The notes below the pieces were generated by a model. The model saw only the letters and a program-made list of their open reading frames with translations. It searched no databases and was not told the origin of the DNA. Positions 12,130-22,990 of a stretch of DNA of 64,000 bases are shown piece after piece; the first letter of the stretch is position 1; each line of letters begins with the position of its first letter. Source of the stretch: Inia geoffrensis (lineage: Eukaryota; Chordata; Mammalia; Artiodactyla; Iniidae); contig CM070899.1 in assembly GCA_036417435.1 (NCBI GenBank), positions 173,195,494 to 173,259,493 of the forward strand, in the 5' to 3' direction. The position numbers and the translations under genes are program-made.

Positions 12130-12620
12130 AGAAAAGCACAGTGAGAGTTGTGGGTTAAGTTTTATTGGGGACAAAATGAGGACTATAGCCTGGGAGACAG
12201 CAACTCAGATAGCTCTAAGAAACTGCTCCAAAGAGTAGAGGGGGGAAGGTCAGTATATATGTGATTTTGGTGAAGGGGGAGTACATGTACTCAAGAAGGT
12301 TTCTGCTAGTCTCGTGAAGGTTACTGCTAGTCACGAGGAGCAGACGCCACCATGAAGGATTTTAGTGCTTTTCTAGATATGAGGAGATAACAAGAGTTGG
12401 GCTTATAAAGTCAGCTCCTGAAAATATCTACCTGAAGACCTGTTCTGCCAGTTTTTCCTAGAGCACAGAGTGCCTCATTTCTGCTCTCCACCCTGAACTC
12501 CTTTCAGGGGGTGTTGAAAGTCAGCAGCTGCAGCAACACATGATTTAATCCTTGTAGAGGTAGATGGCAATTGCCAATTTGCAGTTGACATTATAAAGGA
12601 TATAACTCAGGGTCAGCCAA
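12130..12620 (+). repeat. Unnamed interspersed repeat, copy 1
   Basis: The text ggttaagttttattggggac, cagatagctctaagaaactg, ggattttagtgcttttctag and tgcagcaacacatgattt recurs in the same order at 14.59-15.02 kb. It probably derives from an LTR element or another moderately old laurasiatherian repeat, but I cannot name the family. It includes a 21-bp imperfect tandem pair at 12295-12336. Confidence 0.55.
12295..12336. repeat. Imperfect 21-bp tandem pair
   Basis: The unit gaaggtttctgctagtctcg plus t is followed directly by gaaggttactgctagtcacg plus a. Three of 21 bases differ. Confidence 0.85.
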
Positions 12621-14452
12621 ATGGAAAAGATGCATAGGGCAAGGGGAGAGGAGTGCACAGAACTTCATGCTCCCTCTGCGTGCACCACCCTCCCAGCACC
12701 GCAGTGTGTTCACCAACTGGGGAGCCCTCTGAAGCTTATTGTTTAGAGGTTTTTATGGAAGTTTCTTTATATAGGCATGATTGATTAAATCATTGGCCAT
12801 TTGTGATTGAGGTCTATCTCCATTCTCTCTCTGCTCCCTGGAGGTTCTAAGACAGGGTTGGTTCCTCTGGCAACCAGCCCCCATCCTGACACTATCTAGG
12901 GGCCCACCAGGAGTCACCTCATTAGCATAAGCTCAGGCATGATTGAAAGGGGCTTGTTATGAATGACAAAAGATGCTCCTATCACCCCTATCACCCAGGA
13001 ACTTCCAAGTGTTTTAGAAGTTCTGTCAGGAACTGGGAACAAAGACCAAATATTTATTTCTTATGATCGTACCTTCTGTTTTCATTTTTCCCAGTCTCCC
13101 ATTTCTGTTTCTTTTGATTACCTTCCAGACTAAAGTAGCTGCATGTAAATCGTTGTCTCAGATTCTGTCTTGGGGGAAACTGAGCCAAGATAGCAGAAAA
13201 AAGGGCAAAGGCAGGAAGGATCATGTTCTCAACTATTCCTAAACACAAGAGAACCTTACTTGTTCACTGGGCTCTCCATCACTGCCTTTGAGGTGCTGTC
13301 GTCTTACTTCGTTACTGCAAAATGTGTGCTGCACAGCACTCTGTCCAATCTCCATGGCAATGACATCATGGAGATATTTACAAGTAAGCATGAGTATATA
13401 TGAAAAAAAGAACTTGTCAATGACTTGTGCCCTATGAATGTTTTTCATTTGCTCAATTCTAAATTCAAGTACACAAGTCCACCCATAAAAATGGTGCTAC
13501 TGAATATGTAAAATTCATGTGGAATTCACTCTCCATGCTTCTGGAATTGAAAAACTAAAACCACAAAATAGAAGCACCACTGTTATGAAAGAGGAAGAAA
13601 ATATGGGAAGCAAAGAATTCACTACCCCAGCAATGTTTTTAAAAGAGAGAGCACATAATGGTTGGAAGCTTCGTTGTAGCAGCTTAATTGAATTTGTGTA
13701 TAACACAATTATGTTCTTGCATTTTCTTCCTAATTTCTTATTTTTGCCTTTGTCTTTTCCTAATAAGATTTGGCTTCATATTTAAACATTGCTGTGTGAT
13801 CTTTGCGCAGCTCTGGCTTGGTAATAGCCACTTTGATGAGATGAATGTATACCAAACAGTAGCCCATTTCACATTAAACATATGCATATGACAAATTTCT
13901 TCCTGAAATTTTGGAAGATTTACTAATTTTTTTGGTGTCCTTGAATAACCTAGGTGTCTGAGTGTATATTTTTTAGTGAAGAATAACTTAAGTGTATGAA
14001 AGTAACTTGCAGAACCTAATAATCAAAGTGCCACTGGGCCATGCAAAAGCTTAGATAAGCAAAATGGAATATTGTCAGGAGCCAAAGCAGTGATTCTTAC
14101 TATCCCACGTAAATGTTCTCTTGTCTCTCTCTGGGGCCGCAAGGTCTCTCATCGGTCTTTCCTCTATATGTTTGCTTCATTCTTTATCTTCATAACAGCT
14201 CCAGACCTATGTGGTCTCCCACCCAGGTGTACAGGAGACACATACTATATCCCAAATACTTTTAAGAGGCACCATTACTTTATGTATTACTAAGAAAATA
14301 TATTGTCTATCAAATATGCACAAGCTTCTGTAAGATGCCTTCTGATGTTATAAATTATAAAATGCAAAAATGTGCATCTTAGCGTCAATGAAATGTGATA
14401 CTAGTGTCTGGACTCTAAATTACTGGATAGAGTGTCAACTAAAACACAATGT
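12621..14452. other. Unassigned non-coding stretch
   Basis: No gene or confident repeat over 1.8 kb. The opposing open frames at 13515-13706 (minus) and 13519-13785 (plus) have no recognised motif. Confidence 0.4.
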
Positions 14453-14582
14453 GGGAATTCCCTGGCGGTCCAGTGGTTGGGACATCAAGCTTCCACTGCA
14501 GGGAGCACGGGTTCGATCCCTGGTCAGGGAAGATCATGCATGCTGCGTGGTGTGCCCCTCCCCCCCGCAAAAAAAACACCCC
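14453..14582 (+). repeat. CHR-type SINE (older short form)
   Basis: The 5' end gggaattccctggcggtcca, a B-box gggttcgatccc near 14510, and an A-rich end at 14569-14580 mark the tRNA-derived CHR SINE of whales and their even-toed relatives. It is a different, older subfamily than the CHR-2 copies. No convincing target duplication was found. Confidence 0.85.
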
Positions 14583-14589
14583 ACAACCT

Positions 14590-15050
14590 AAAAGTTGAGA
14601 ATTATGTTTAATTCCCAGTACTTTCTGAGGACTTCAAGCCCAGGAGGCAGCCTTTGGGATAGCTCTGAGGGACTGCTCTGAAGAGGTAAAGGAAGAGCCA
14701 GGATATATAGGGGTTTTTACAACAAAAACCAGGTAGTGGGAACATCAAAAGATTACTGTTAGTTAAAGAAAACCAGATATCTCAAGTTAATGAATTTAAC
14801 GCTTTTCTATGTATGGGAAGATCAAGAGTCTGGGCTTACTGAAATCATTCCTTTGATGTGTATTTTAATTACGTATGGTTAGTCTCCTATTCTTTCCCAT
14901 CTTGAGTCCCATCAGGGCTTGCTACTGGGGACAGCTGTAGTGGCTTGATGACTGCAACATCCTTTGTTTACTGATTTGGAGGCAACATTTTTCATTCACA
15001 TGAGAGAGTCTGAGTGAATCAGGCCAGTCAGAGGATCCTCTTTGAGGCTC
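14590..15050 (+). repeat. Unnamed interspersed repeat, copy 2
   Basis: It shares ordered blocks with 12.13-12.62 kb: gggatagctctgagggactg, gaagaggtaaaggaagagcc, acgcttttctatgtatggga, agagtctgggcttactgaaa and a terminal gactgcaacatcctttgt. Same orientation, about 2.46 kb downstream. The shared order across ~450 bp rules out chance but not origin by separate insertion. Confidence 0.55.
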
Positions 15051-15430
15051 AGGTGTCTACCCCAGCCTTCATCAGCCATGGCAAGAAGGTGCTAAAGGAA
15101 AGTTCTCAGGCAAGGGGCGGGGGGTGGCGGGGGGACAAGAACTACAAACGCTGCCTATTGAATATTGTTCCTTAACATTTTTTCGAATTTTACTTTCAAT
15201 ATTTTGGCAACACAAAACATTTCCATACTTACTCTTAGATTTTCTGTTGCTTTTGAATTGCTGTGAAATGAGTTGAAAAGCCATGAAAACAAAAATCTGA
15301 TGTATATATTATATTACTAATAATTTAAAAATGAGAAAGTGCATTTGAGTGTTAAATTCCATTATAGGCACAGCTATAAATTTAAAAGTTTCCATTTTGT
15401 TTAGGTTTTAGGTATGACTTAACTTTTAAT
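15051..15430. other. Unassigned stretch
   Basis: Contains a G-rich patch (ggcggggggtggcgggggga near 15115-15135) and AT-rich text. No gene. Confidence 0.4.
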
Positions 15431-15518
15431 GAATTTTTAATTTTGAGATAATTTAGACTTACAGAAGAGTTGCAGAAAAATAGAACAGAGTATTTGGATG
15501 CCCTTCATTCAGCCTTTT
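15431..15518 (-). repeat. Ancient LINE 3' fragment, left part
   Basis: The text taattttgagataatttaga, cagaagagttgcagaaaaat and ggatgcccttcattcagcct is the start of a common old L1M-type 3' sequence. The expected continuation resumes at 16.32 kb. It is interrupted by the SINE at 15519-15733 and the LTR at about 15754-16310. The strand is uncertain. Confidence 0.5.
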
Positions 15519-15733
15519 TTTTTTTTTTTTTTTTTTTTTTTGCGGTACCCGGGCCTCTCACTGTTGTGGCCTCTCCCGATGCGGAGCACAGGCTCCGGAT
15601 GCGCAGGCTCAGCGGCCATGGCTCACGGGCCCAGCCGCTCCGCGGCACGTGGGATCTTCCCTGGCCGGGGCACGAACCCGTGTCCCCTGCATTGGCAGGT
15701 GGACTCTCAACCACTGTGCCACCAGGGAAGCCC
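15519..15733 (-). repeat. CHR-2-type cetacean SINE with target duplication
   Basis: Antisense copy: a poly-T run, then tgcggtacccgggcctctca, through to the 5' end ccaccagggaagccc. It is bounded by the 10-bp duplication tcagcctttt (15509-15518 and 15734-15743). Its closeness to the other copies suggests a young insertion. The open frames of about 70-110 codons across it are artefacts of the element. Confidence 0.95.
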
Positions 15734-15753
15734 TCAGCCTTTTCTTACATCAG

Positions 15754-16310
15754 TGTTGGGGAAGAAGAAGCTATCTTCCACCCTTCTGGGTTCTTCTGGA
15801 TGGTCTAAGAATTAATTTGACATGACACAGATTCAGAGGAGAAAAATCAAAAGTTTAATAACATGTGTACACAGGAGAGACCCAGGAGAACTGAGTAACT
15901 TGCCAAGATGGCTGAAATTCTCACCTTGAATGCCATCTTCAGTTCAAGACAAAAGAGGATGTTGGGGGTAATGGTTTGGGACCTCAACAGGGAGGAAGGC
16001 AATTTACGTAGAGACGGAAAGCAAATATTTGGTAAACAGGTGTTTGCTAGGCCATGCTGAGACAATGGGCAGAGAGGAATTTTAGCACACTTTGCTAGGT
16101 CCTTCCCTGTCTACCACACCTAGTTCATATTATAGTTGTCTACTGTGAGAGCGCCATTCCTGGAACAGGTCCTCTACCTACACTCTTCAGACAGTCAGTG
16201 TCAAGGTCAAAGATTCTTCCTGAGTCTTTTAGGCCTTGATTGTTTTCAGCTGGAAATAAAATTCATGCCAAAAAGATACTTCGGGGTGACAAGTTTTGCT
16301 CCTCTATGTC
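15754..16310 (-). mobile_element. Solo endogenous-retrovirus LTR
   Basis: Read antisense, the segment ends like an ERV LTR: an ATTAAA poly-A signal (from aagtttaataaca near 15851), a T-rich stretch, then a U5-like tail containing taattcttagaccatccaga and ending ccccaaca. The + strand therefore starts TG and ends CA, the expected LTR termini. No internal retroviral region flanks it. It interrupts an older LINE tail. Class I-like by the style of its U5; exact family unknown. Confidence 0.6.
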
Positions 16311-16319
16311 AGAATCTAC

Positions 16320-16580
16320 TGTAACCACAGAGCAATGATCAAGAGTAAGAAACTGACCAAGTATGATACTATTAACTAGCATATAGAACATATTTGGATT
16401 TCACCAGTTTTCTAGTAAAGCCCTATTTCTATTGCCAGGATCCAATCCTGCATTCTGCATCACATTTAATTCCGTGTATTTTAAGTTCTTCCAATCTGTG
16501 CCAGTTCCTCAGTCTTATGTAACTTTGACCTGTGCTCTTCAAAAGTGTGGGTCATGTAGAATGTCCCTCAATCTGGGTTG
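16320..16580 (-). repeat. Ancient LINE 3' fragment, right part
   Basis: The sequence resumes the element begun at 15.43 kb: gagcaatgatcaagagtaag, atactattaactagcatata, ggatttcaccagttttctag and aggatccaatcctgcattct occur in consensus order. The strand is assigned by analogy only. Confidence 0.5.
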
Positions 16581-17449
16581 AGAAGATGATTCTGCATGAC
16601 TAAAATGTGGTTATGCATAATTGAGAAGGATACCACTGAGGTGTCAGAACATAGTATCAGTGGTCTTTAATGTCTATATATTAACAGTGATATTAACCTC
16701 GATCACTCGGCTGAGGTGTTTTGTCAGGATTTTCTAATAGACGAGGAACTATTTTGCCTTTGAAATTACTGAGTATTTGGGGGGAGATACCTTGAGTCTA
16801 ATACCCTGTTTTTAACCTCCAGATTTATTCCTATGCTCTTCGATATGCTATCATCCTTTTTCTTCTTTAGTTTGACACCAGAAAATGCTCTAGGCGCAAT
16901 CTTATAATCCCTACCCTTGAAATCAATCAGTCTTCTAAGGACTTGCTCCTTGTGTTGGAGGGTGGTATCGATATTTGGAAACCAGGATTTGAGTACTCAC
17001 ATGTGTTCATTTTTTACTGGTTTCATTGCTTCTAATACCCCTCAGGAAATAGAACTAGGAAATACACGTATATGTAGTAACCCATGTATACACACATCTG
17101 AATTTCCCCCTGACTCTGTCTATCTTAAAAACATTATGATAATCTGACTACAGTCCAGCACCACCAGTTTCATTCTAAAGGAATTAATTATTATTACAAA
17201 AAATTTTTTTGGCATTATGTTTGGAAAAGAGTGTGCACAGTAATTTTGCTTTGGAATTTATTGAGGCTCCCTTATATTGGAGACTAATAGTTTATTTTAG
17301 TAAATATCCTTCATGTACTGGAAAAGAGTGTGTGTTCACTCTTAGATATAGATTCTGTATATATGTAATAACATATTAGTTTATTTAGATATTCCATGTC
17401 TCTGAATTTTTTTTTTCTGTTTGATAGTTTCTGAGTGAAATATATAACA
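16581..17449. other. Unassigned non-coding stretch
   Basis: No gene or confident repeat. The 76-codon frame at 16917-17147 has no recognised motif. Confidence 0.4.
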
Positions 17450-17597
17450 GTGGTTCTCAAAGTGTGGTCCCTGGACCAACAGCATTAATATCACCTGGGA
17501 ACTTGTTAGAAATGCATATTCTTGGGCCTCACTCAATGATTTTTATTCTTTTGTAGATGCTCAGCTCTTTCTCTCTGAAAGGCTTTGAGAACTTTCT
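17450..17597 (+). mobile_element. MER5A-like hAT (Charlie) MITE
   Basis: It starts cagtggttctcaaagtgtgg, followed by atcacctgggaacttgttag and aaatgcatattcttgggcc, the left half of the non-autonomous hAT element MER5A. A decayed right end (ctttgagaactttc, near 17583) mirrors the start, as expected from its terminal inverted repeats. The middle is badly diverged. Confidence 0.8.
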
Positions 17598-18189
17598 ACT
17601 TAATGTTCTTAAAACGTACTGCTGTTTGTTTTATTTGGGGTTTTTTTCTCTCTCATAGTTGGCACTCTGAGCCCTTTTTGAACTGAGTTCTTTCACCCCT
17701 CTTCAATTCTGAAACATTTATCTCTATTTCTTATACTTTGCCCCTTCAGTATTTTACTTTTCTTCTCATGACTCTTACATCTGTATCTTGCCTTATGTAT
17801 TTCCAAATTCCTTAACTTTGAAAAAAATTTTCCACTCTATTCTTTCCAGCTATTTTCTCAGTTTCTCAATTTGCTTCCAGCTCTCTAATTTGTTTTTTTA
17901 ATGGATGACCACAACAAAAGCAACAATGATTGCAATTACCAAACATGAAACACAGTCATACTATGTCATAATATTGACATTCAGTCCAGTAATCCTCCAC
18001 TGTAATAGCTCCTTTACTTTTCAGTGAGGGTTGATTTGTATATTTTTTGCCTCTGAGTCCTTGTGGGATTTTTTAAAATTCAAACAGAAAGTCACAAAAA
18101 TTATAATCATCCTCATCAGTTCACTCAGTCCCACGTAATTAATTTGTTTTTCATCTTGATCTTTTGTTAGCACTTTTATGAATTCATCA
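17598..18189. other. Unassigned sequence at the left edge of L1-A
   Basis: T-rich text to about 17900, then a distinct block (ccatttgg-free, for example gacattcagtccagtaatcc at 17978) that is not L1 and that I cannot name. L1 homology begins at about 18190. There is no A tail or 3' UTR at this edge, so the L1 3' end is missing here. Confidence 0.4.
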
Positions 18190-19698
18190 GTTTTCCATTG
18201 GCCATCTGTATGTCTTTGGAGAAATGTCTGTTTAGGTCTTCTGCCCATTTTTGGATTGGGTTGTTTGTTTCTTTAATATTGAGCTGCATGAGCTGTTTAT
18301 ATATTTTGGAGATTAATCCTTTGTCCGTTAACTCATTTGCGAATATTTTCTCCCATTCTGAGGGTTGTCTTTTCGTCTTGTTTATGGTTTCCTTTGCTGT
18401 GCAAAAGTTTTGAAGTTTCATTAGGTCCCATTTGTTTATTTTTGTTTTCATTTCCATTACTCTAGGAGATGGATCAAAAAAAATCTTGCTGTGATTTATG
18501 TCAAAGAGTGTTCTTCCTATGTTTTCCTCTAAGAGTTTTATAGTGTCCGGTCTTACATTTAGGTCTCGAATCCATTTTGAGTTTATTTTTGTGTATGGTG
18601 TTAGGGAGTGTTCTAATTTCATTCTTTCACATGTAGCTGTCCAGTTTTCCCAGCAGCACTTATTGAAGAAGCTGTCTGTCCTCTATTGTATACCTTTGCC
18701 TCCTTTGTCATAGATTAATTGATCATAGGTGCGTGGGTTTACCTCTGGGCTTACTATCTTGTTCCATTGATCTACATTTCTGTTTTTGTGCCAGTACCAT
18801 GTTGTCTTGATTACTGTAGCTTTGTAGTATAGTCTGAAGTCAGGGAGTCTCATTCCTCCAGCTCCGTTTTTTTCCCTCAAAACTGCTTTGGCTATTTGGG
18901 GTCTTTTGTGTTTCCATACAAATTTTAAGATGATTTGTTCTAGTTCTGTAAAAACTGCCATTGGTAATTTGATAAGGATTGCATTGAATCTGTAGATTGC
19001 TTTGGGCAGTATAGTCATTTTCACCATATTGATTCTTCCAATCCGAGAACATGGTATATCTCTCCATCTGTTGGTATCATCTTTAATTTCTTTGAGTGTC
19101 TTATAGTTTTCTGCATACAGGTCTTTTGTTTCCCTAGGTAGGTTTATTCCTAGGTATTTTATTCTTTTTGTTGCAGTGGTAAATGGGAGTGTTTCCATAA
19201 TTTCTCTTTCAGATTTGTCATCATTAGTGTATAGGAATGCAAGAGACTTCTGCGCATTAATTTTGAATCCTGCAACTTTACCAAATTCATTGATTAGCTC
19301 CATTAGTTTCCTGGTGGCATTTTTAGGATTCTCTATTTACAGTATCATGTCATCTGCAAACAGTGACAGTTTTACTTCTTTTCCAATTTGTATTCCTTTT
19401 ATTTCTTTTTCTTCTTTGACTTCTGTGGCTCGGACTTCCAAAACTATGTTGAATAATAGTGGTGAGATATGAGTATAGCTACTCCAGCTTTCTTCTGATT
19501 TCCATGTGCATGGAATATCGTTTTCCATCCCCTCACTTTCAGTCTGTATGTGTCGCTAGGTCTGAAGTGGGTCTCTTGTAGACAGCATATATATGGGTCT
19601 TGTTTTTGTATCCATTCAGCAAGCCTGTATCTTTTGGTTGGGGCATTTAATCCTTTCAAGTTTAAGGTAATTATTGATATGTATGTTTCTATGACCAT
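18190..19698 (-). pseudogene. L1-A ORF2 pseudogene (endonuclease start fused to RT core)
   Basis: L1 ORF2 normally encodes an endonuclease, a reverse transcriptase and a Cys-rich end. Here the first part (19480-19698) encodes the endonuclease N-terminus (KGLNAPTKRYRLAEW, then [18 protein letters not shown]). At 19466/19467 it jumps to the RT core ([11 protein letters not shown], then LFADDMIL, whose FADD codons lie at 19349-19360). A stop follows immediately (19336-19338), then the RT thumb and later region continue at 18683-19303 ([33 protein letters not shown]) and in another frame at 18190-18622. The lost middle and several stops make it non-functional. The true C-terminus is absent. Confidence 0.88.
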
Positions 19699-19756
19699 TT
19701 TCTTAATTGTTCTGGGCTTGTTTTTGTAGATCCTTTTCTTCTCTTGTGCTTCCCCC

Positions 19757-20651
19757 TTAGAGAAGTTCCTTTAGCATTTGTTGTAGAGCTGGTTTGGTGG
19801 TGCTGAATTCTTTTAGCTTTTGCTCGTCTGTAAAGCTTTTGATTTCTCTGTTGAATCTGAATGAGATCCTTGCCGGGTAGAGTAATCTTGGTTGTAGGTT
19901 CTTCCCTTTCATCACTTTACGTATATCATGCCACTCACTTCTGGCTTCTAGAGTTTCTGCTGAGAAATCAGCTGTTAACCTTCTGGGAGTTCCCTTGTAT
20001 GTTATTTGTTGTTTTTCCCTTCCTGCTTTCAATAATTTTTCTTTGTCTTTAATTTTTGCCAATTTGATTACTATGTGCCTTGGCATGTTTCTCCTTGGGT
20101 TTATCGTGTATGAGACTCCCTGCACTTCCTGGACTTGGGTGGCTATTTCCTTTCCCATGTTAGGGAAGTTTTTGACTATAATCTCTTCAAATATTTTCTC
20201 TGGTCCTTTCTCTCTCTCTCCTCCTGGGACCCTTTTAATGTGAATGTTGTTGCATATAATGTTGTCCCAGAGGGCTCTTAGGCTGTCTTCATTTCTTTTC
20301 ATTCTTTTTTCTTCTGTTCTGCAGCAGTGAATTCCACCATTCTGTCTTCCAGGTCACTTATCCGTTCTTCTGCCTCAGTTATTCTGCTATAGATTCCTTC
20401 TAGTGTAGTTTTCATTTCAGTTATTGTATTCTTCATCTCTGTTTGTTCTTTAATTCTTCTAGGTCTTTGTTAAACATTTCTTGCATCTTCTTGATCTTTG
20501 CCTCCATTGTTTTTCCGAGGTCCTGGACCATCTTCACTCTCATTATTCTGAATTCTTTTTCTGGCAGGTTGCCTATCTCCACTTCATTTAGTTGTTTTTC
20601 TGGGGTTTTCTCTTGTTCCTTCATCTGGCATATAGCCCTCTGCCTTTTCAT
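19757..20651 (-). pseudogene. L1-A ORF1 pseudogene
   Basis: L1 ORF1 encodes an RNA-binding, trimeric chaperone needed for retrotransposition. The first part (20433-20651) shows a charged, coiled-coil-like segment (LPEKEFRIMRVKMVQDL, then MQEMFNKDLEELK). The second part (19757-20302) carries the RNA-recognition and C-terminal domains (NFPNMGKEIATQVQEVQ, PRHIVIKLAKIKDKEKLLKA, LTADFSAETLEARSEW). A stop and frame break separate the two between about 20303 and 20432. Otherwise the length, about 298 codons, is close to a normal ORF1. Confidence 0.88.
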
Positions 20652-21540
20652 CTTGTCTCTCTTTCTGTGAATGTGGTTTTTGTTCCACAGGCTGCAGGAT
20701 TGTAGTTCTTCTTCTGGCCTCTGCCCTCTGGTGGATGAGGCTATCTAAGAGGCTTGATGGGAGAGACTGGTGGTGGGTAGAGCTGACTGTTGCTCTGGTG
20801 GACAGAGCTCAGTAAAACTTTAATCCACTTGACTGTTGATGGGTGGAGCTGTGTTCCCTCCCTGTTGGTTGTTTGGCCTGGGACAACCCAACACTGGAGC
20901 CTACCTGGGCTCTTTGGTGGGGCTAATGACAGACTCTGGGAGGGCTCTCGCCAAGGAGTACTTCCCAGAACTTCTGCTGTCAGTGTCCTTGTCCCCACAG
21001 TGAGCCACAGCCCTTCTCCCCCCCCACCTCTGCAGGAGACCCTCCAACACTAGCAGGTAGGTCTGGTTCAGTCTCCCCTGGGGTCACTGCTCCTTCCCCT
21101 GGGTCCCTGTGCGCACACTACTTTGTGTGTGCCCTTCAAGAGTGGAGTCCCTGTTTCCCCCAGTCCTGTCAAAGTCCTGCTATCAATTCCCACTAGGCTT
21201 CAAGGTTTGATTCTCTAGGAATTCCTCCTCCCGTGGCTGGACCCCCAGGTTGGGAAGCCTGACGTGGGGCTCAGAACCTTCACTCCAGTGGGTGGGCTTC
21301 TGTGGTATAAGTGTTCTCCAGTCTGTGAGTCACCCACCCAGCAGTTATGGGATTTGATTTTACTGTGATTCTGCCCCTCCGACCATCTCATTGTGGCTTC
21401 TCCTTTGTCTTTGGATGTGGGGTATCTTTTTTGGTGAGTTCCAGTGTCTTCCTGTCAATGACTGTGCAGCAGCTAGTTGTGATTCTGGTGTTCACAAGAG
21501 GGAGTGAGAGCACATCCTTCTACTCTGCCATCTTGGTTCT
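20652..21540 (-). promoter_or_regulatory. L1-A 5' UTR and presumed internal promoter
   Basis: About 0.9 kb upstream of ORF1 on the antisense strand, richer in GC than its surroundings, with a C run at 21019-21026. In L1s this region holds the internal pol II promoter. No specific factor site is claimed. It is not obviously alike to the 3-kb 5' UTR of L1-B, so the two L1s probably belong to different subfamilies. Confidence 0.6.
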
Positions 21541-22990
21541 GTTTTTAAAAATAAAAACAACATTCATCTTACTGCTTAAATTATGTATTGCTTCATTATT
21601 TCAAATATAGTAGTTTTCATAGTTAATATTACACTTGGCCTTTCTTGTGACTACTTTTTTACCTTCAAATTGTTAATTTTTTGAATATCACTCAGATTTT
21701 TCAACTCAATTTCCTGGTCCTCCTGACAGTAATTCTGCTGTAGATTTTATATGTTGTTAATTCATCCGATTTCATTTGAGGTCATCTTAAGCTTCAGTTG
21801 TCTAGTTATTTTTGTGTGTGGTTATCTGGGGTACCCTCTGGCAATGTGAATTTGAAGATAGCCAAAAACTCAGGATCTTATCCCTGTTATTCTGCGATAC
21901 TGTTAGGAGAGGGGAGATGAGAGAACACTGGTTATTATGGAGCTCTACGTGGCATAACCACACCCACAACCACCTTTATTCCTTGCCAGAGAAACAGCAT
22001 TGGGCCATAGAGAGTCCCCATGTTTTAATCCTCCAGCCCTGGGAGACTTGAACAGGAAGAAGTGGAGGAGGAACGCAGGAGGTCCTACCTGTTTGCGTCG
22101 ACCCCTAACAGGTGTTGTTTGTGCTATTTAGACAGCCCCCTCCCTAACCAGCACCAGAGGCCTGGGCTGTTGCTGCAAATTCCTGTGAGTGTAGACATAA
22201 CAGGTGTCCAGGGCAGCACAAGGAAGAAGAAGGGCCTTCCTCCTACAGCTGTCACTCCCCCCACCAGTGTACCCCAATTCAAGCCAGCTTGAATTCTTAC
22301 TGGGAGTTGGTCACATTTGTTTACTTGATTTGTTTTTTTTGTTCTGGAATCGGTTTACTTCCTAATTCTGTATATTCTCCAGCGTTGAGTTTTGGGAAGA
22401 GGTATCAGCAGCTCCATGCTACCTTGCCATGTTGGTAGGTCACTTAATTTGCTGTGATGTATGAACTGTTCACTGCTGGTGGAAGCTGGAGAGCTGCCAG
22501 AGCCTGTCCATTTCAGATTCCCATTGACCAGCTCTTCCTGCCCTGAACCGACCCTTCCTAGGGATGCACGCTGCACCTACAGTAGCAACATTCCTTCTCT
22601 TTCCTTCAATTCTCAATTTTCTCCTTGTCACCTTCAGTCTCAGTAAATGGCCAAGATTTCTGTTTGAGAAAGACAGATGAAACATGAGCTCCCCTGCCCA
22701 AGTTCTTATTTATTTCTTCATATTCTTTTCTCATCCCAAGCTTCCATCCATTTCTAGAGCTGAGGAATTATTCCTGAAATAACCTTTCCACTTGGTCTCT
22801 GGATCCCATTTTCCCCGGGACAGTTTATCCATATTCACCTTTTATACTGTTAGCATTATTTTTGTTTTAAAATAATTTTGATACCGTTTCCTAAAACTAT
22901 ATAGATTTACATAAAAACTTAAATATATATTTAAGATAATATAAATTTTAATAGTAATAATAAAAATAATTGTAAATGTAAAATAATTGT
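21541..22990. other. Unassigned non-coding stretch
   Basis: No recognised gene or repeat. Short frames at 21812-22292 and 22355-22685 lack motifs. An AT-rich patch lies at 22855-22990. Confidence 0.4.

Larger units (their letters stand above)
18190..21540 (-). mobile_element. L1-A: antisense L1, internally deleted and lacking its 3' end
   Basis: Read antisense it has a 5' end (plus-strand tctgccatcttggttctg near 21526-21540, matching the canonical CAAGATGGC start), a 5' UTR, ORF1 and a shortened ORF2. Compared with L1-B in this window, about 1.71 kb of ORF2 is gone at 19466/19467, and everything after the C-terminal quarter of ORF2 is missing at about 18190. Both ORFs carry stops. The element cannot move itself. 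Losing the 3' end while keeping the 5' end is the reverse of usual L1 truncation. Confidence 0.9.

Noticed and set aside
12130..15050. A complete provirus bounded by the two unnamed repeat copies
   Set aside because: No gag-, pol- or env-like frame is visible between the copies, and the intervening region holds no recognised internal ERV sequence.
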